Shown: one piece after another, positions 1 through 7,926 of the stretch
Layout of the letters: each line of letters begins with the position of its first letter
How positions within the stretch are numbered: the first letter of the stretch is position 1
Source of the DNA: Halovibrio variabilis
Lineage (GTDB): Bacteria; Pseudomonadota; Gammaproteobacteria; Pseudomonadales; Halomonadaceae
Direction of reading: 5' to 3'
Length of the DNA: 64,000 bases
Assembly (NCBI RefSeq): GCF_007991175.1
Contig: NZ_BJXV01000010.1
Coordinates: forward strand, 1-64,000
Translations under genes and position numbers: made by a program
Notes under the pieces: generated by a model
Database searches by the model: none
Told to the model about the DNA's origin: nothing
The model's input: only the letters and a program-made list of their open reading frames with translations

Positions 1-68
1 TTGCATTGCCTCGTCGAGGTGGCGCGTATGTTACTCAGCGCTTGTTGTGCTGTCAAGCACTCCGCCAT
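1..68 (-). CDS. possible 5' end of a leftward gene (partial)
   Basis: A frame on the minus strand stays open from about position 186 to the window edge. Its first in-frame ATG is at 68, directly after a GTG at 71. Only about 22 codons are visible. The start of the peptide (M-A-E-C-L-T-A-Q-Q-A-L) faintly recalls the N-terminus of Rieske-type oxygenases, but that is an impression and not a match I can defend. A gene divergent from the TRAP operon would be a normal arrangement. It could equally be chance open frame in GC-rich DNA. Confidence 0.25.
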   Translation of the reverse strand, partial: MAECLTAQQALSNIRATSTRQC

Positions 69-240
69 CACTTGGCTAACTGCCCCACTTTCAACCGCCT
101 GCCCCTGAAAAGCAGTTCCTACCCTGGCAGAACGCACACTGAGGGTGCCTTGTGCACTCAGGAGGCGCCATAACGGTGCAAGCGGTTATTTTTCCTGTAC
201 TTAGCCTTGCCATTGGCAACCTACAAAATCCTTAAAAATC

Positions 241-257
241 TTTTATTTATAATAAAA
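241..257. promoter_or_regulatory. AT-rich perfect inverted repeat upstream of the TRAP operon
   Basis: TTTTATT and AATAAAA are perfect 7-base arms around TAT, in a markedly AT-rich stretch (about 220-300) 76 bases upstream of the binding-protein start. It could be an operator or part of the promoter of the TRAP operon. The rest of 69-332 holds no gene that I can support. Confidence 0.35.
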
Positions 258-332
258 TCGATTTTCTTGGCACACCCCTTGCTACCTCATTATGTTCCTT
301 TGCTGACCCATTCCCCATTAATGAGGTGTGCG

Positions 333-1436
333 ATGTCCTTATCCCGCCGCAAGTTTCTTACCACAGCTGCAGTCTCCTCCACTGCTGGCCTAGTGCTGGG
401 CGCCCCTTCGATCGCCCGCGCACAATCCTCAGAAAGCTTTAACTGGCGTATGACCAACGCCTACCCACCCGGCTCGCCCTTCTACGTGGAAGGCCCTGGC
501 AGCCCCACTGATGTGATTGCCAAAATCAACGCCATGTCCGGCGGGCGCCTTAACATTCAACACTACGCGTCCGGTGAGCTGATCCCAGCCTTTGAAGGCT
601 TCGAGGCCGTTCAAAGCGGCACCATCGAAATGAACGCCGCTAATAGCTACTTCTGGTCGGGCACTACGTTCGCCGCTCAGTATTTCACCACGGTGCCCTT
701 TGGAATGAGCTTTATGGGCCATATGGCGTGGCTTTATCACGGCGGTGGTTTGGAGCTTTGGCACGAAGTGTATGAGCCGTACGGCATGGTGGCCTTCCCG
801 CTGAACAACACCGGCGTGCAGATGACCGGCTGGTTCCGCGAACCAATCGAGGATATTAGCCAGCTTAACGGCCTGCGCATGCGCGTTCCCGGCTTAGCAG
901 GCCAAGTCTACTCCTCGCTGGGTGTCGATGCCCGCGTACTGCCCGGTGGTGAAATTTTCCCGGCACTGGAGCGTGGCGTGATTGACGCAGCCGAGTTTGT
1001 CGGTCCCTTCCAGGACCGCCGCATGGGTCTGCATAACGCTGCCAAGTTCTACCACACCACTGGCTGGCACGAACCGGCTACCACCGGCGAGCTGCTGATT
1101 TCCAAGTCCCATTGGGATAGCCTGCCCGAAGACCTGCAGATGATTGTCAAGAGCGCCTGTATGGCCGCCTGCCTGGAAAGTGTGACCTGGTCTGAAGCCG
1201 TCAACGGTGAGGCACTAACGGATCTGGTAGAGAACGAAGGGGTTTCCGCCAGCATGCTACCCGAGCCGGTCATCGCGGCGCTCCGCGAAGCCACTATGGA
1301 CACGCTTTCAACCGAAGCCGATGCCGACCCACTCGTGCGCAAAGTGCACGACAGCTACATGGCGTTTAAAGCCAATCACGACCTCTGGGCGGGTGCCAGT
1401 GAACGCGCGTGGCTAAATGACATTATTGGAGTCTGA
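333..1436 (+). CDS. TRAP transporter substrate-binding protein, DctP/TakP type, Tat-exported
   Basis: Periplasmic solute receptor of a tripartite ATP-independent (TRAP) transporter, 367 residues. I start it at the ATG at 333, not at the in-frame start 126 bases upstream. That ATG follows a GAGGTG ribosome site and opens directly with a twin-arginine signal (SRRKFL, then a hydrophobic stretch ending A-R-A-Q), so export through Tat is likely. The segments NTGVQMTGWFRE, LRMRVPG and ERGVIDAAEFVGP recall the TakP/lactate-type receptors that bind 2-oxo or 2-hydroxy acids, with the conserved Arg that usually clamps the carboxylate. The ligand is therefore probably a small organic acid, but it cannot be fixed from sequence. 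It is first in an operon with the two membrane subunits, whose first start lies one base past this stop codon. Confidence 0.9.
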   Translation: MSLSRRKFLTTAAVSSTAGLVLGAPSIARAQSSESFNWRMTNAYPPGSPFYVEGPGSPTDVIAKINAMSGGRLNIQHYASGELIPAFEGFEAVQSGTIEMNAANSYFWSGTTFAAQYFTTVPFGMSFMGHMAWLYHGGGLELWHEVYEPYGMVAFPLNNTGVQMTGWFREPIEDISQLNGLRMRVPGLAGQVYSSLGVDARVLPGGEIFPALERGVIDAAEFVGPFQDRRMGLHNAAKFYHTTGWHEPATTGELLISKSHWDSLPEDLQMIVKSACMAACLESVTWSEAVNGEALTDLVENEGVSASMLPEPVIAALREATMDTLSTEADADPLVRKVHDSYMAFKANHDLWAGASERAWLNDIIGV

Positions 1437-1437
1437 T

Positions 1438-1947
1438 ATGCGCGCCGTGGCAACGTTTGTCCACGGAGTCGAGGCAGTGGTCCGGCTATTTGGCTTGATC
1501 GCTGCCTGGACCTGCGTGGTACTGGTTGGATTAGTCGCCGGCGACGTGCTGTTGCGCTACGTGTTTCGAATTGGCGCGGTCTGGCTACAGGAGCTCCAGT
1601 GGCACTTGATCTCGCCCATCGCCCTATTCGGTATGTCGTATCTACTGCTGATGGGCGAGCAGGTGCGCGTGGACGTTTTTTACGAGCGCTTTCCAGCCGG
1701 TGTGCAACGGGTGATTGAAGTCATCGGCGGGCTATTGCTGCTGGTCATGGGGCTGTATATCGCCTGGCTGACGCTGCCCTGGATTGCCCAGTCGTTCGTC
1801 CGTGGTGAAGCGTCGCCGAACCCCGGCGGCCTGCCCCTACGCTGGCTACTCAAATCGCTGATTCCATTTGGTTTTGTCCTTCTCGCACTACAAGGGCTGG
1901 CCCACGCGCTGCGTCATATTTTCGCCCTGCCCACACGAGGTGAATAA
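1438..1947 (+). CDS. TRAP transporter small permease, DctQ type
   Basis: Small integral membrane subunit of the TRAP transporter, 169 residues with four predicted membrane helices, the usual size and topology for DctQ. The family brings the binding protein and the large permease together for ion-driven uptake. The frame is open from an ATG at 1417 inside the previous gene, but I choose the ATG at 1438 because TGGAG lies about six bases ahead of it and it starts right after the upstream stop codon. The segment W-L-Q-E-L-Q-W-H is typical of the second helix region in DctQ proteins. It ends three bases before the large permease starts. Confidence 0.88.
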   Translation: MRAVATFVHGVEAVVRLFGLIAAWTCVVLVGLVAGDVLLRYVFRIGAVWLQELQWHLISPIALFGMSYLLLMGEQVRVDVFYERFPAGVQRVIEVIGGLLLLVMGLYIAWLTLPWIAQSFVRGEASPNPGGLPLRWLLKSLIPFGFVLLALQGLAHALRHIFALPTRGE

Positions 1948-1950
1948 CAC

Positions 1951-3276
1951 ATGTCTCCCAATGAATGGCTAGCGATCGGCATGATCGTGGCTTTTTTCGT
2001 GTTCTTGCTAATTGGCATTCCGGTGGGTATCAGCATCGCGGCCACGGCTTTCTTTTTTGGCTATATCGGCTTTGGCCCGATGCTGTTTAATCTACTGCCG
2101 TCGCGTATTTACGGCGTGATTACCAATTACACCTTCATGGCCATTCCACTGTTTGTGTTTATGGGAGTGATGCTGGAGAAGTCGAAACTGGCTGAAGAGT
2201 TGATTGATGTGATCGGCCACCTGTTCGGTGGCCTGTCGGGCGGCATGGGCGTGGCAATTATCTTAGTCGGGGTGCTGTTAGGCGCCGCCACGGGCATTGT
2301 TGGCGCCACTATCGTCACCCTTGGATTACTCACGCTGCCGACGCTGCTTCGCCGCGGCTACCCTAAAACCCTGGCCACCGGCATGATTTGCGCGTCCGGC
2401 ACCTTGGGGCAGATTATTCCGCCTAGCTTGGTGCTGATTCTGCTCGCGGAAATTCTCGGTGAATCGGTCGGTACGATGTTCGCTGCCGCCATGGTGCCGG
2501 GGCTAACGCTGGCGGCGGTGTATGTGATCGCCATCCTGGTGGTCGCCAAGCTCAACCCTAACCTAATGCCGCCAATTCCCGCTGAGGAGCGGGCAGCCAT
2601 GAGCCGGCGCCAGCTCATAGGTAAAGTGATCACCGTGGTGGGCCCGCCGGTGGGCTTGGTATTTGCCGTATTAGGTTCGATTATTGGTGGCATTGCCGCC
2701 CCTACCGAGGCCGCCTCCATGGGCGCGCTCGGGTCACTGGTATTTGTCGCCTGCTCTGGGCGGCTAACCTTTGGGCTACTTAAAGAAGTTGCCAAAGGCA
2801 CGCTGGTGATCTCGGCGATGGTGTTCTTTATCTTAATCAGCGCGCAGGTGTTTGGCCTGGCGTTTCGCGGCTTGGGCGGCGAGCACTTGGTTGCCCGTAT
2901 GTTTGACTGGGTACCCGGTGGTGAGTTGGGCGCCATGCTGTTTATGCTACTGCTGATGTTTGTACTGGGCTTCTTCCTGGAGTGGATTGAGATCAGCTAT
3001 ATTGCCCTACCGTTGTTTTTGCCGTTCTTTGTCCAGATGGGCGTCGATATGGTGTGGTTGGGCATTCTGGTCGGCCTGGTACTGCAAACCTCGTTTCTCA
3101 CCCCGCCATTTGGCTGGGCGCTGTTTTTCCTTAAAGGCGTCGCCCCCAAAGGCGTTACCACGCTGGATATTTACAAAGGTGCGCTACCCTTTATCGGTTT
3201 ACAGTTTGTCGCCGTGGCGCTGGTGTTTGTCTTTCCCAGCATTGCGACCTGGCTGCCCAAAGCGATTGGCTGGTAG
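1951..3276 (+). CDS. TRAP transporter large permease, DctM type
   Basis: Large membrane subunit and presumed translocation channel of the TRAP transporter, 441 residues and very hydrophobic with about 12 helices, the normal DctM length. Family landmarks visible include F-M-A-I-P-L-F-V-F-M-G near residue 62, a glycine-rich LLGAATGIVGAT loop near 110, SGTLGQIIPPSLVLI near 150, and APTEAASMGALG near 250. Uptake in this family is normally coupled to sodium, which would suit a halophile (inference). It is the third gene of the operon. The 55-base gap to the gamma-glutamyltransferase gene shows no clear terminator, so co-transcription with it is possible. Confidence 0.92.
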   Translation: MSPNEWLAIGMIVAFFVFLLIGIPVGISIAATAFFFGYIGFGPMLFNLLPSRIYGVITNYTFMAIPLFVFMGVMLEKSKLAEELIDVIGHLFGGLSGGMGVAIILVGVLLGAATGIVGATIVTLGLLTLPTLLRRGYPKTLATGMICASGTLGQIIPPSLVLILLAEILGESVGTMFAAAMVPGLTLAAVYVIAILVVAKLNPNLMPPIPAEERAAMSRRQLIGKVITVVGPPVGLVFAVLGSIIGGIAAPTEAASMGALGSLVFVACSGRLTFGLLKEVAKGTLVISAMVFFILISAQVFGLAFRGLGGEHLVARMFDWVPGGELGAMLFMLLLMFVLGFFLEWIEISYIALPLFLPFFVQMGVDMVWLGILVGLVLQTSFLTPPFGWALFFLKGVAPKGVTTLDIYKGALPFIGLQFVAVALVFVFPSIATWLPKAIGW

Positions 3277-3331
3277 CAACGCCGCATCAAAGATTTTAAT
3301 AACAATCACTTAAACATAAAGGATACGCATT

Positions 3332-4918
3332 ATGCTGCACACCCAACGTAGTTACGGCGGCAGCTGTGTCGCCCCTCATCACCTAGCCGCCAGCGCCGGG
3401 CGCGACGTGCTGAAACAGGGTGGCAATGCAGTTGAGGCAATGGTCGCCGCTGCCGCTGCCATTGCGGTGGTTTACCCGCATATGAACGCTTTGGGCGGCG
3501 ATGGCTTCTGGTTAATCCATGAGCCGGGCAAAGCGCCCATTGCCATTGACGCCTGCGGCCCGGCAGCAGGATTAGCCGACGCGCATTTCTACGCCGGTGA
3601 ATTGCAGATCCCCGAGCGCGGCCCTAAAGCCGCCTTGACCATGGCCGGCACTATTGGCGGCTGGCAGGAGGCGCTAAATGTTGCCGCCCATTGGGGCAAG
3701 TCACTGCCCCTAACAACGCTACTGGCCGATGCCATTCATCATGCCGAAGCGGGTGTCGCCGTTACGCAAAGCCAGGAAGCGCTCACCGCCAAACACCTTG
3801 AGCGCCTGTCTCAAAGCCCTGGCTTTAGTGAGGCCCTGCTGCTCAACGGCAAGGTGCCCCGTGAAGGCGAACGACTGCGCCAGCCGCGCTTGGCCGCCAC
3901 CTTTAAACGCTTGGCGGAAGCGGGGTTAGATGACTTTTACCGCGGTGAGCTGGCCGCCAGTATGGCGCGGGATTTAGAAGCAGTGGGTAGCCCACTGCGT
4001 CTGGCAGACTTTCACGCCTACCGTGCCCAACAAGTCACGCCATTGGAAGTAACGCTGCAAGATGCCACGCTGTATAACCTGCCCGCGCCCACTCAGGGCA
4101 TGGCCTCATTAATGATTTTGGGCATCTACGAGCGCTTAAAAGCCGCCGAGCCAAACGGCTTTGATCACTTGCACGGGGTAATTGAAGCGACCAAGCGGGC
4201 TTTCATTCTGCGCGACCAAAACGTCACCGACCCCGGCCGCGTGCCGACACCGCTGCAGGGCTTACTCAGCGCAGAGAATATCGGCTTGGAGGCGGCGCGC
4301 ATTGACCCCCAGCACGCCCTGCCCTGGCCCCACGAACCCGCCCCTGGGGATACCATCTGGATGGGCACCGTGGACAGCGAAGGCCGTTCGGTGAGCTTTA
4401 TTCAGAGTATCTATTGGGAGTTTGGCAGCGGCGTGGTGCTGTCGGAAAGTGGCGTGCTGTGGCAAAACCGTGGCATCAGCTTTTCGCTTAACCCCGACGA
4501 CCTGCGCGCCTTAGCCCCTGGCCGCAAACCCTTCCACACCTTAAACCCGGCGCTGGCCAAGTTTAACGATGGCCGCACCATGGTCTACGGCACCATGGGC
4601 GGCGAAGGCCAGCCGCAAACCCAGGCGGCGGTGTTCTCACGCTATGCGTTGCACGGTATGCCTCTGCAGCAGGCGATCACCTCACCACGCTGGCTACTGG
4701 GCCGCACCTGGGGTGACACCAGTACCAATCTGAAACTGGAGAACCGTTTTGACGAAGCCCTAGTCAACGCCCTGGCTACAGCGGGCCACGATGTGGAAGT
4801 GCTGCCCGAGGCGTTTAGCGACACCATGGGCCATGCGGGCGGCATCGTGCATCATCCGGATGGGCTGATAGAAAGTGCCCACGACCCGCGCAGTAACGGC
4901 GGTGCGGCCAGCGTGTGA
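3332..4918 (+). CDS. gamma-glutamyltransferase family protein (YwrD-like)
   Basis: Ntn-hydrolase of the gamma-glutamyltranspeptidase family, 528 residues. Such enzymes cleave gamma-glutamyl bonds (glutathione and related amides) and self-cleave at a Thr that becomes the N-terminal nucleophile of the small subunit. Here the expected nucleophile is T341 in GDTIWMGTVDSEG, aligned with the TTHYSVVD region of classical GGTs. NALGGDGFW near residue 52 and the MGGEGQPQTQAAVF region near 430 also fit. The size and lack of an export signal place it with the YwrD-like, apparently cytoplasmic branch. It sits 55 bases downstream of the TRAP permease in the same direction, with AAAGGA before the ATG, so transporter and enzyme may serve one pathway. 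The exact substrate is unknown. Confidence 0.85.
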   Translation: MLHTQRSYGGSCVAPHHLAASAGRDVLKQGGNAVEAMVAAAAAIAVVYPHMNALGGDGFWLIHEPGKAPIAIDACGPAAGLADAHFYAGELQIPERGPKAALTMAGTIGGWQEALNVAAHWGKSLPLTTLLADAIHHAEAGVAVTQSQEALTAKHLERLSQSPGFSEALLLNGKVPREGERLRQPRLAATFKRLAEAGLDDFYRGELAASMARDLEAVGSPLRLADFHAYRAQQVTPLEVTLQDATLYNLPAPTQGMASLMILGIYERLKAAEPNGFDHLHGVIEATKRAFILRDQNVTDPGRVPTPLQGLLSAENIGLEAARIDPQHALPWPHEPAPGDTIWMGTVDSEGRSVSFIQSIYWEFGSGVVLSESGVLWQNRGISFSLNPDDLRALAPGRKPFHTLNPALAKFNDGRTMVYGTMGGEGQPQTQAAVFSRYALHGMPLQQAITSPRWLLGRTWGDTSTNLKLENRFDEALVNALATAGHDVEVLPEAFSDTMGHAGGIVHHPDGLIESAHDPRSNGGAASV

Positions 4919-4954
4919 ACACTCTCCACGCCGTTTTCAGCAGGCTGAACTTGT

Positions 4955-4984
4955 GTAAGTGACTGGCTGTCACTTACATAAGTG
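4955..4984. promoter_or_regulatory. candidate operator: overlapping inverted repeats upstream of msrB
   Basis: GTAAGTGAC (4955-4963) and GTCACTTAC (4969-4977) form a perfect 9-base inverted repeat around TGGCT. The right arm is reused in a second inverted repeat, CACTTA-CA-TAAGTG (4971-4984). The half-site AAGTGA/TCACTT therefore occurs three times in 30 bases, about 60 bases before the msrB start. This arrangement is typical of a dimeric regulator's operator. The regulator is unknown. Confidence 0.5.
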
Positions 4985-5045
4985 ATAAGCTAGTCTGCTT
5001 ATAAAGCCTCTGCAGAGTGGCAAACCAGAGGGAGAGGAGAACCCC

Positions 5046-5444
5046 ATGGCGAAAATCGAAAAATCCCCTGACGAGTGGCAACAGCAGTTAACACCCGAGC
5101 AGTATCGGGTGGCACGCGAGAAAGGCACCGAACGCCCCTTCACCGGCGACTATCAGGTGCGCGATGCGCAGGGTATTTACCACTGCGTGTGTTGTAATGC
5201 GCCGTTGTTTGAGAACGAGCATAAGTTTGACGCTGGCTGCGGCTGGCCAAGCTTTGATCGGCCGCTGGGCACCCGTTGTGTGGAAGAGCATACCGACACT
5301 ACCCACGGCATGCGGCGCACCGAGGTGGTCTGCTCTCACTGCGATGCACACCTAGGCCACGTCTTCCCCGATGGGCCACCCGAGACCACCGGCTTGCGCT
5401 ACTGCATTAACTCGGTATCACTGGAATTTCACCCCGACGAGTAA
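5046..5444 (+). CDS. msrB: peptide methionine-(R)-S-oxide reductase MsrB
   Basis: Reduces methionine-R-sulfoxide in oxidised proteins, 132 residues, the normal length for a single-domain cytoplasmic MsrB. Two zinc-binding pairs are present (C47/C50 in CVCCN and C96/C99 in CSHC), as is the catalytic cysteine C120 in [12 protein letters not shown]65 (CGWPSF) and C78 are further cysteines that could act in resolution. The ATG is preceded by a strong AGAGGAG. It is a single-gene unit, flanked upstream by a candidate operator and downstream by an intrinsic terminator. An oxidative-stress-responsive regulator would be a reasonable guess but is not shown by the sequence. Confidence 0.97.
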   Translation: MAKIEKSPDEWQQQLTPEQYRVAREKGTERPFTGDYQVRDAQGIYHCVCCNAPLFENEHKFDAGCGWPSFDRPLGTRCVEEHTDTTHGMRRTEVVCSHCDAHLGHVFPDGPPETTGLRYCINSVSLEFHPDE

Positions 5445-5479
5445 TCGCCGCTAAAACCCTCTCAAGGAAAACCAGCAAG

Positions 5480-5509
5480 GCGGGTGCTACAATAGCAGCC
5501 CGCTTTTTT
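5480..5509 (+). terminator. intrinsic terminator of msrB
   Basis: A GCGGG...CCCGC hairpin, with the stem extended by TGCT/AGCA across one bulge, is followed by six T. It lies 35 bases after the msrB stop. The loop contains TACAAT, which could also act as a -10 for the next gene 20 bases on. Confidence 0.75.
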
Positions 5510-5528
5510 GTGCTTGTAGGAGAGACTC

Positions 5529-6485
5529 ATGCTCGGCTGGTTCCCAGGACATATGAACAAGGCCCGCCGCCAGATTGCGGAGGTGCTGCCAGAGATCGAC
5601 GTCGTGATCGAGGTACTCGATGCGCGCCTACCCTACTCCAGCGCCAACCCGATGCTGGCCGAGCTAACCCGCCATAAGCCGGTGCTGAAAATTCTTTCGC
5701 GTGCGGATCTTGCTGATCCAGAGCGGACGGCCGAATGGGTGGCCTTTTTTGATGCCCAGGAAAACATGCGCGCCTTGGCCGTCACCACCACCAACACCCG
5801 TGAATTAAAGAAGATTCCCAAGCTGTGCCATGAGCTGGCCGGTGCCGTGCGCGCCGACCGGGATGTACGGGTAATGGTGATGGGTATACCGAATGTCGGA
5901 AAATCCACACTGATTAACGGCTTGGCCGGGCGCAAAATCGCCAAAACCGGCAATGAGCCCGCGGTAACCAAGCGCCAGCAAAAGGTGCGCATTGATGGGC
6001 GTGTGGCGCTTACCGACACGCCTGGGGTGCTATGGCCCAAAATTGAAGATCAGGCCAGCGCCTATCGCCTCGCGGCTACCGGCGCCATCCGCGATACCGC
6101 TATTGAATACACCGATGTGGCGATTGTTACCAGTGCAGAGCTAGCCAAGCGCTACCCGGAAGCGCTCACCAGCCGCTACAAGCTCAAAGAGCTGTCACCT
6201 TACGCCGCACCGGACATCCCCCATGACATTGATGCGGATGGCCCGAAAAAACCCGATTTTCTAGCCATTGCCGGCTTCGATGGCAATGCCATCTTGAAAG
6301 ATATTGCCGCTCGCCGGGGCGGTCTTCGCCCTGGCGGCGCCGTGGACCTGCATCGTGGCGCAGAAGTGCTGCTCCACGAGCTGCGCGATGGCAAACTGGG
6401 CCGACTGACGCTGGAAACCCCCGCGGATATTCCGCCGCCGCCAATGCAAAACGACGAAGACAATCAAGCACTTTCCGACGCATAA
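5529..6485 (+). CDS. ylqF: YlqF/RbgA-type circularly permuted GTPase
   Basis: GTPase of the YlqF/RbgA family, which assists late large-subunit ribosome assembly in bacteria that have been studied. It has 318 residues. The G motifs are permuted: G4-like SRAD at 57-60 precedes G1 GIPNVGKST at 119-127 and G3 DTPGV at 163-167. The N-terminus (GWFPGHMNKARRQI) is the family signature. The G4 lysine of the usual NKxD or SKxD is replaced by arginine, which may affect guanine binding. The start is set by GTAGGAG six bases before the ATG. It is transcribed alone after the msrB terminator. An imperfect hairpin (about 6496-6525) follows its stop but lacks a T-run. Confidence 0.9.
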   Translation: MLGWFPGHMNKARRQIAEVLPEIDVVIEVLDARLPYSSANPMLAELTRHKPVLKILSRADLADPERTAEWVAFFDAQENMRALAVTTTNTRELKKIPKLCHELAGAVRADRDVRVMVMGIPNVGKSTLINGLAGRKIAKTGNEPAVTKRQQKVRIDGRVALTDTPGVLWPKIEDQASAYRLAATGAIRDTAIEYTDVAIVTSAELAKRYPEALTSRYKLKELSPYAAPDIPHDIDADGPKKPDFLAIAGFDGNAILKDIAARRGGLRPGGAVDLHRGAEVLLHELRDGKLGRLTLETPADIPPPPMQNDEDNQALSDA

Positions 6486-6571
6486 TAGCTTAAAGCCCCC
6501 CTACGCCGTTGGGCGTCGTGGGAGGCACTATCGCGCTGGACACTTTTGGGCCACTTTTGGACAAACACCTC

Positions 6572-7819
6572 ATGGACACCCCGCAGTCGCAGGAATCACA
6601 GCCGTTAAAGAAATCGCACAAGCTGCACAATGTCTGCTACGACATTCGCGGCCCGGTACTCGACCACGCCAAGCGCCTGGAAGAAGAGGGCCAGCGGATT
6701 CTTAAGCTTAACATTGGCAACCCGGCGCCGTTTGGCTTTGAAGCCCCGGAAGAGATCCTCCAGGATGTGATGCGTAACCTGCCTACCGCCCAGGGCTACT
6801 GCGACTCCAAAGGGCTCTACTCCGCGCGCAAAGCGATTATGCAGGAGTGCCAGCGCAAGCAGATTCCAGCGGTGGGTATTGAAGATATCTTCATCGGCAA
6901 CGGCGTGTCTGAGCTGATCGTCATGGCCATGCAGGCGTTGATCAACGACGGCGACGAAGTGCTGATTCCGGCCCCGGACTACCCGCTCTGGACCGCGGCC
7001 GCTCACCTTTCCGGCGGCCACGCGGTGCACTACCTGTGCGACGAGCAGGCCGACTGGACGCCCGACATGGCGGACATTCGCGCCAAGATCACCAGCCACA
7101 CCCGCGCCATTGTGTTGATCAACCCCAACAACCCCACCGGTGCGGTGTATCCCCCCGCGGTGGTCAAAGAAGTGCTGGCAATCGCCAAGCAGCACCATCT
7201 GGTGGTGTTCTCTGATGAGATCTACGACAAGATCCTGTATGACGGCATTGAGCACACCGCCACCGGCGCGCTGGCGGATGATGACCAGTTGGTGATTACC
7301 ATGAACGGTCTCTCCAAAAGCTACCGCTGTGCGGGTTTCCGCTCTGGCTGGATGACCATTTCCGGCACCCTGGCCAAGCTAAACGCCAAGGACTATATCC
7401 AGGGGCTGAATATGCTCGCCTCGATGCGCTTATGTGCCAACGTGCCTGCCCAGCACGCGATTCAAACCGCGCTGGGGGGCTATCAGTCGATCAATGATTT
7501 AATCCTGCCCGGCGGGCGGCTACTGGCCCAGCGCGATATCACCGTTGAGAAGCTGAATGCGATCCCCGGTGTTTCCTGTGTCACGCCCAAAGGCGCGCTT
7601 TATGCGTTTCCGCGGCTCGACCCCAAGGTGTTTAATATCAAAGATGACCAGCAGCTGGTGCTGGATCTGCTGCTGCAGGAAAAAATCTTACTGGTTCAGG
7701 GGACGGCCTTTAACTGGCCGGAACCCGATCATGTGCGCATTGTGACCTTGCCCTGGGCAGATCAGCTGGGCGATGCACTCGACCGCTTTGCCAATTTCTT
7801 GTCGCGCTATCGCCAGTAA
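6572..7819 (+). CDS. alaA: glutamate-pyruvate aminotransferase AlaA
   Basis: PLP-dependent class I/II aminotransferase making alanine from pyruvate and glutamate in the cytoplasm. It reads closely like E. coli AlaA over its length: NVCYDIRGPVL, LKLNIGNPAPFGF, LPTAQGYCDSKGLYSARKA, INPNNPTGAVY, and the lysine that binds PLP in NGLSKSYR (K249 from the chosen start). The frame is open from a TTG at 6509, but homologous sequence only begins after the ATG at 6572, so I use the ATG (415 residues). Its ribosome site is weak. The leader has a short direct repeat, CACTTTTGG twice (6541-6549 and 6552-6560). Confidence 0.95.
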   Translation: MDTPQSQESQPLKKSHKLHNVCYDIRGPVLDHAKRLEEEGQRILKLNIGNPAPFGFEAPEEILQDVMRNLPTAQGYCDSKGLYSARKAIMQECQRKQIPAVGIEDIFIGNGVSELIVMAMQALINDGDEVLIPAPDYPLWTAAAHLSGGHAVHYLCDEQADWTPDMADIRAKITSHTRAIVLINPNNPTGAVYPPAVVKEVLAIAKQHHLVVFSDEIYDKILYDGIEHTATGALADDDQLVITMNGLSKSYRCAGFRSGWMTISGTLAKLNAKDYIQGLNMLASMRLCANVPAQHAIQTALGGYQSINDLILPGGRLLAQRDITVEKLNAIPGVSCVTPKGALYAFPRLDPKVFNIKDDQQLVLDLLLQEKILLVQGTAFNWPEPDHVRIVTLPWADQLGDALDRFANFLSRYRQ

Positions 7820-7846
7820 GTCTGGGTAACTTAAACATCGCTATGA

Positions 7847-7876
7847 CTTGAAACTGCCATGAACAGCACGTATCTA
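7847..7876 (+). promoter_or_regulatory. sigma32-type heat-shock promoter for htpX
   Basis: A perfect CTTGAAA (-35, 7847-7853) lies 14 bases from ACGTATCTA (7868-7876), which keeps the AT-n-TA core of the sigma32 -10 consensus CCCCATnTa. It is 50 bases upstream of htpX, a heat-shock gene in enterobacteria. The -35 match and the spacing make it convincing. The -10 is imperfect. Confidence 0.6.
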
Positions 7877-7926
7877 AGCCATTATTCTAGCAACGCTTCG
7901 ATCAACCTTAAGGGAGAACCCCCACC

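Noticed and set aside
207..332. N-terminal extension of the TRAP binding protein
   Set aside because: The extra 42 residues precede a proper Tat signal peptide and a ribosome site at 323-328, so the extension would bury the signal.
4919..5045. Riboswitch upstream of msrB
   Set aside because: The inverted repeats are short and look like protein-binding DNA sites; no known aptamer pattern is visible and the leader is brief.
6605..7255. 216-residue frame antisense to alaA
   Set aside because: It is fully inside alaA, which is highly conserved on the plus strand. Classified as a shadow.
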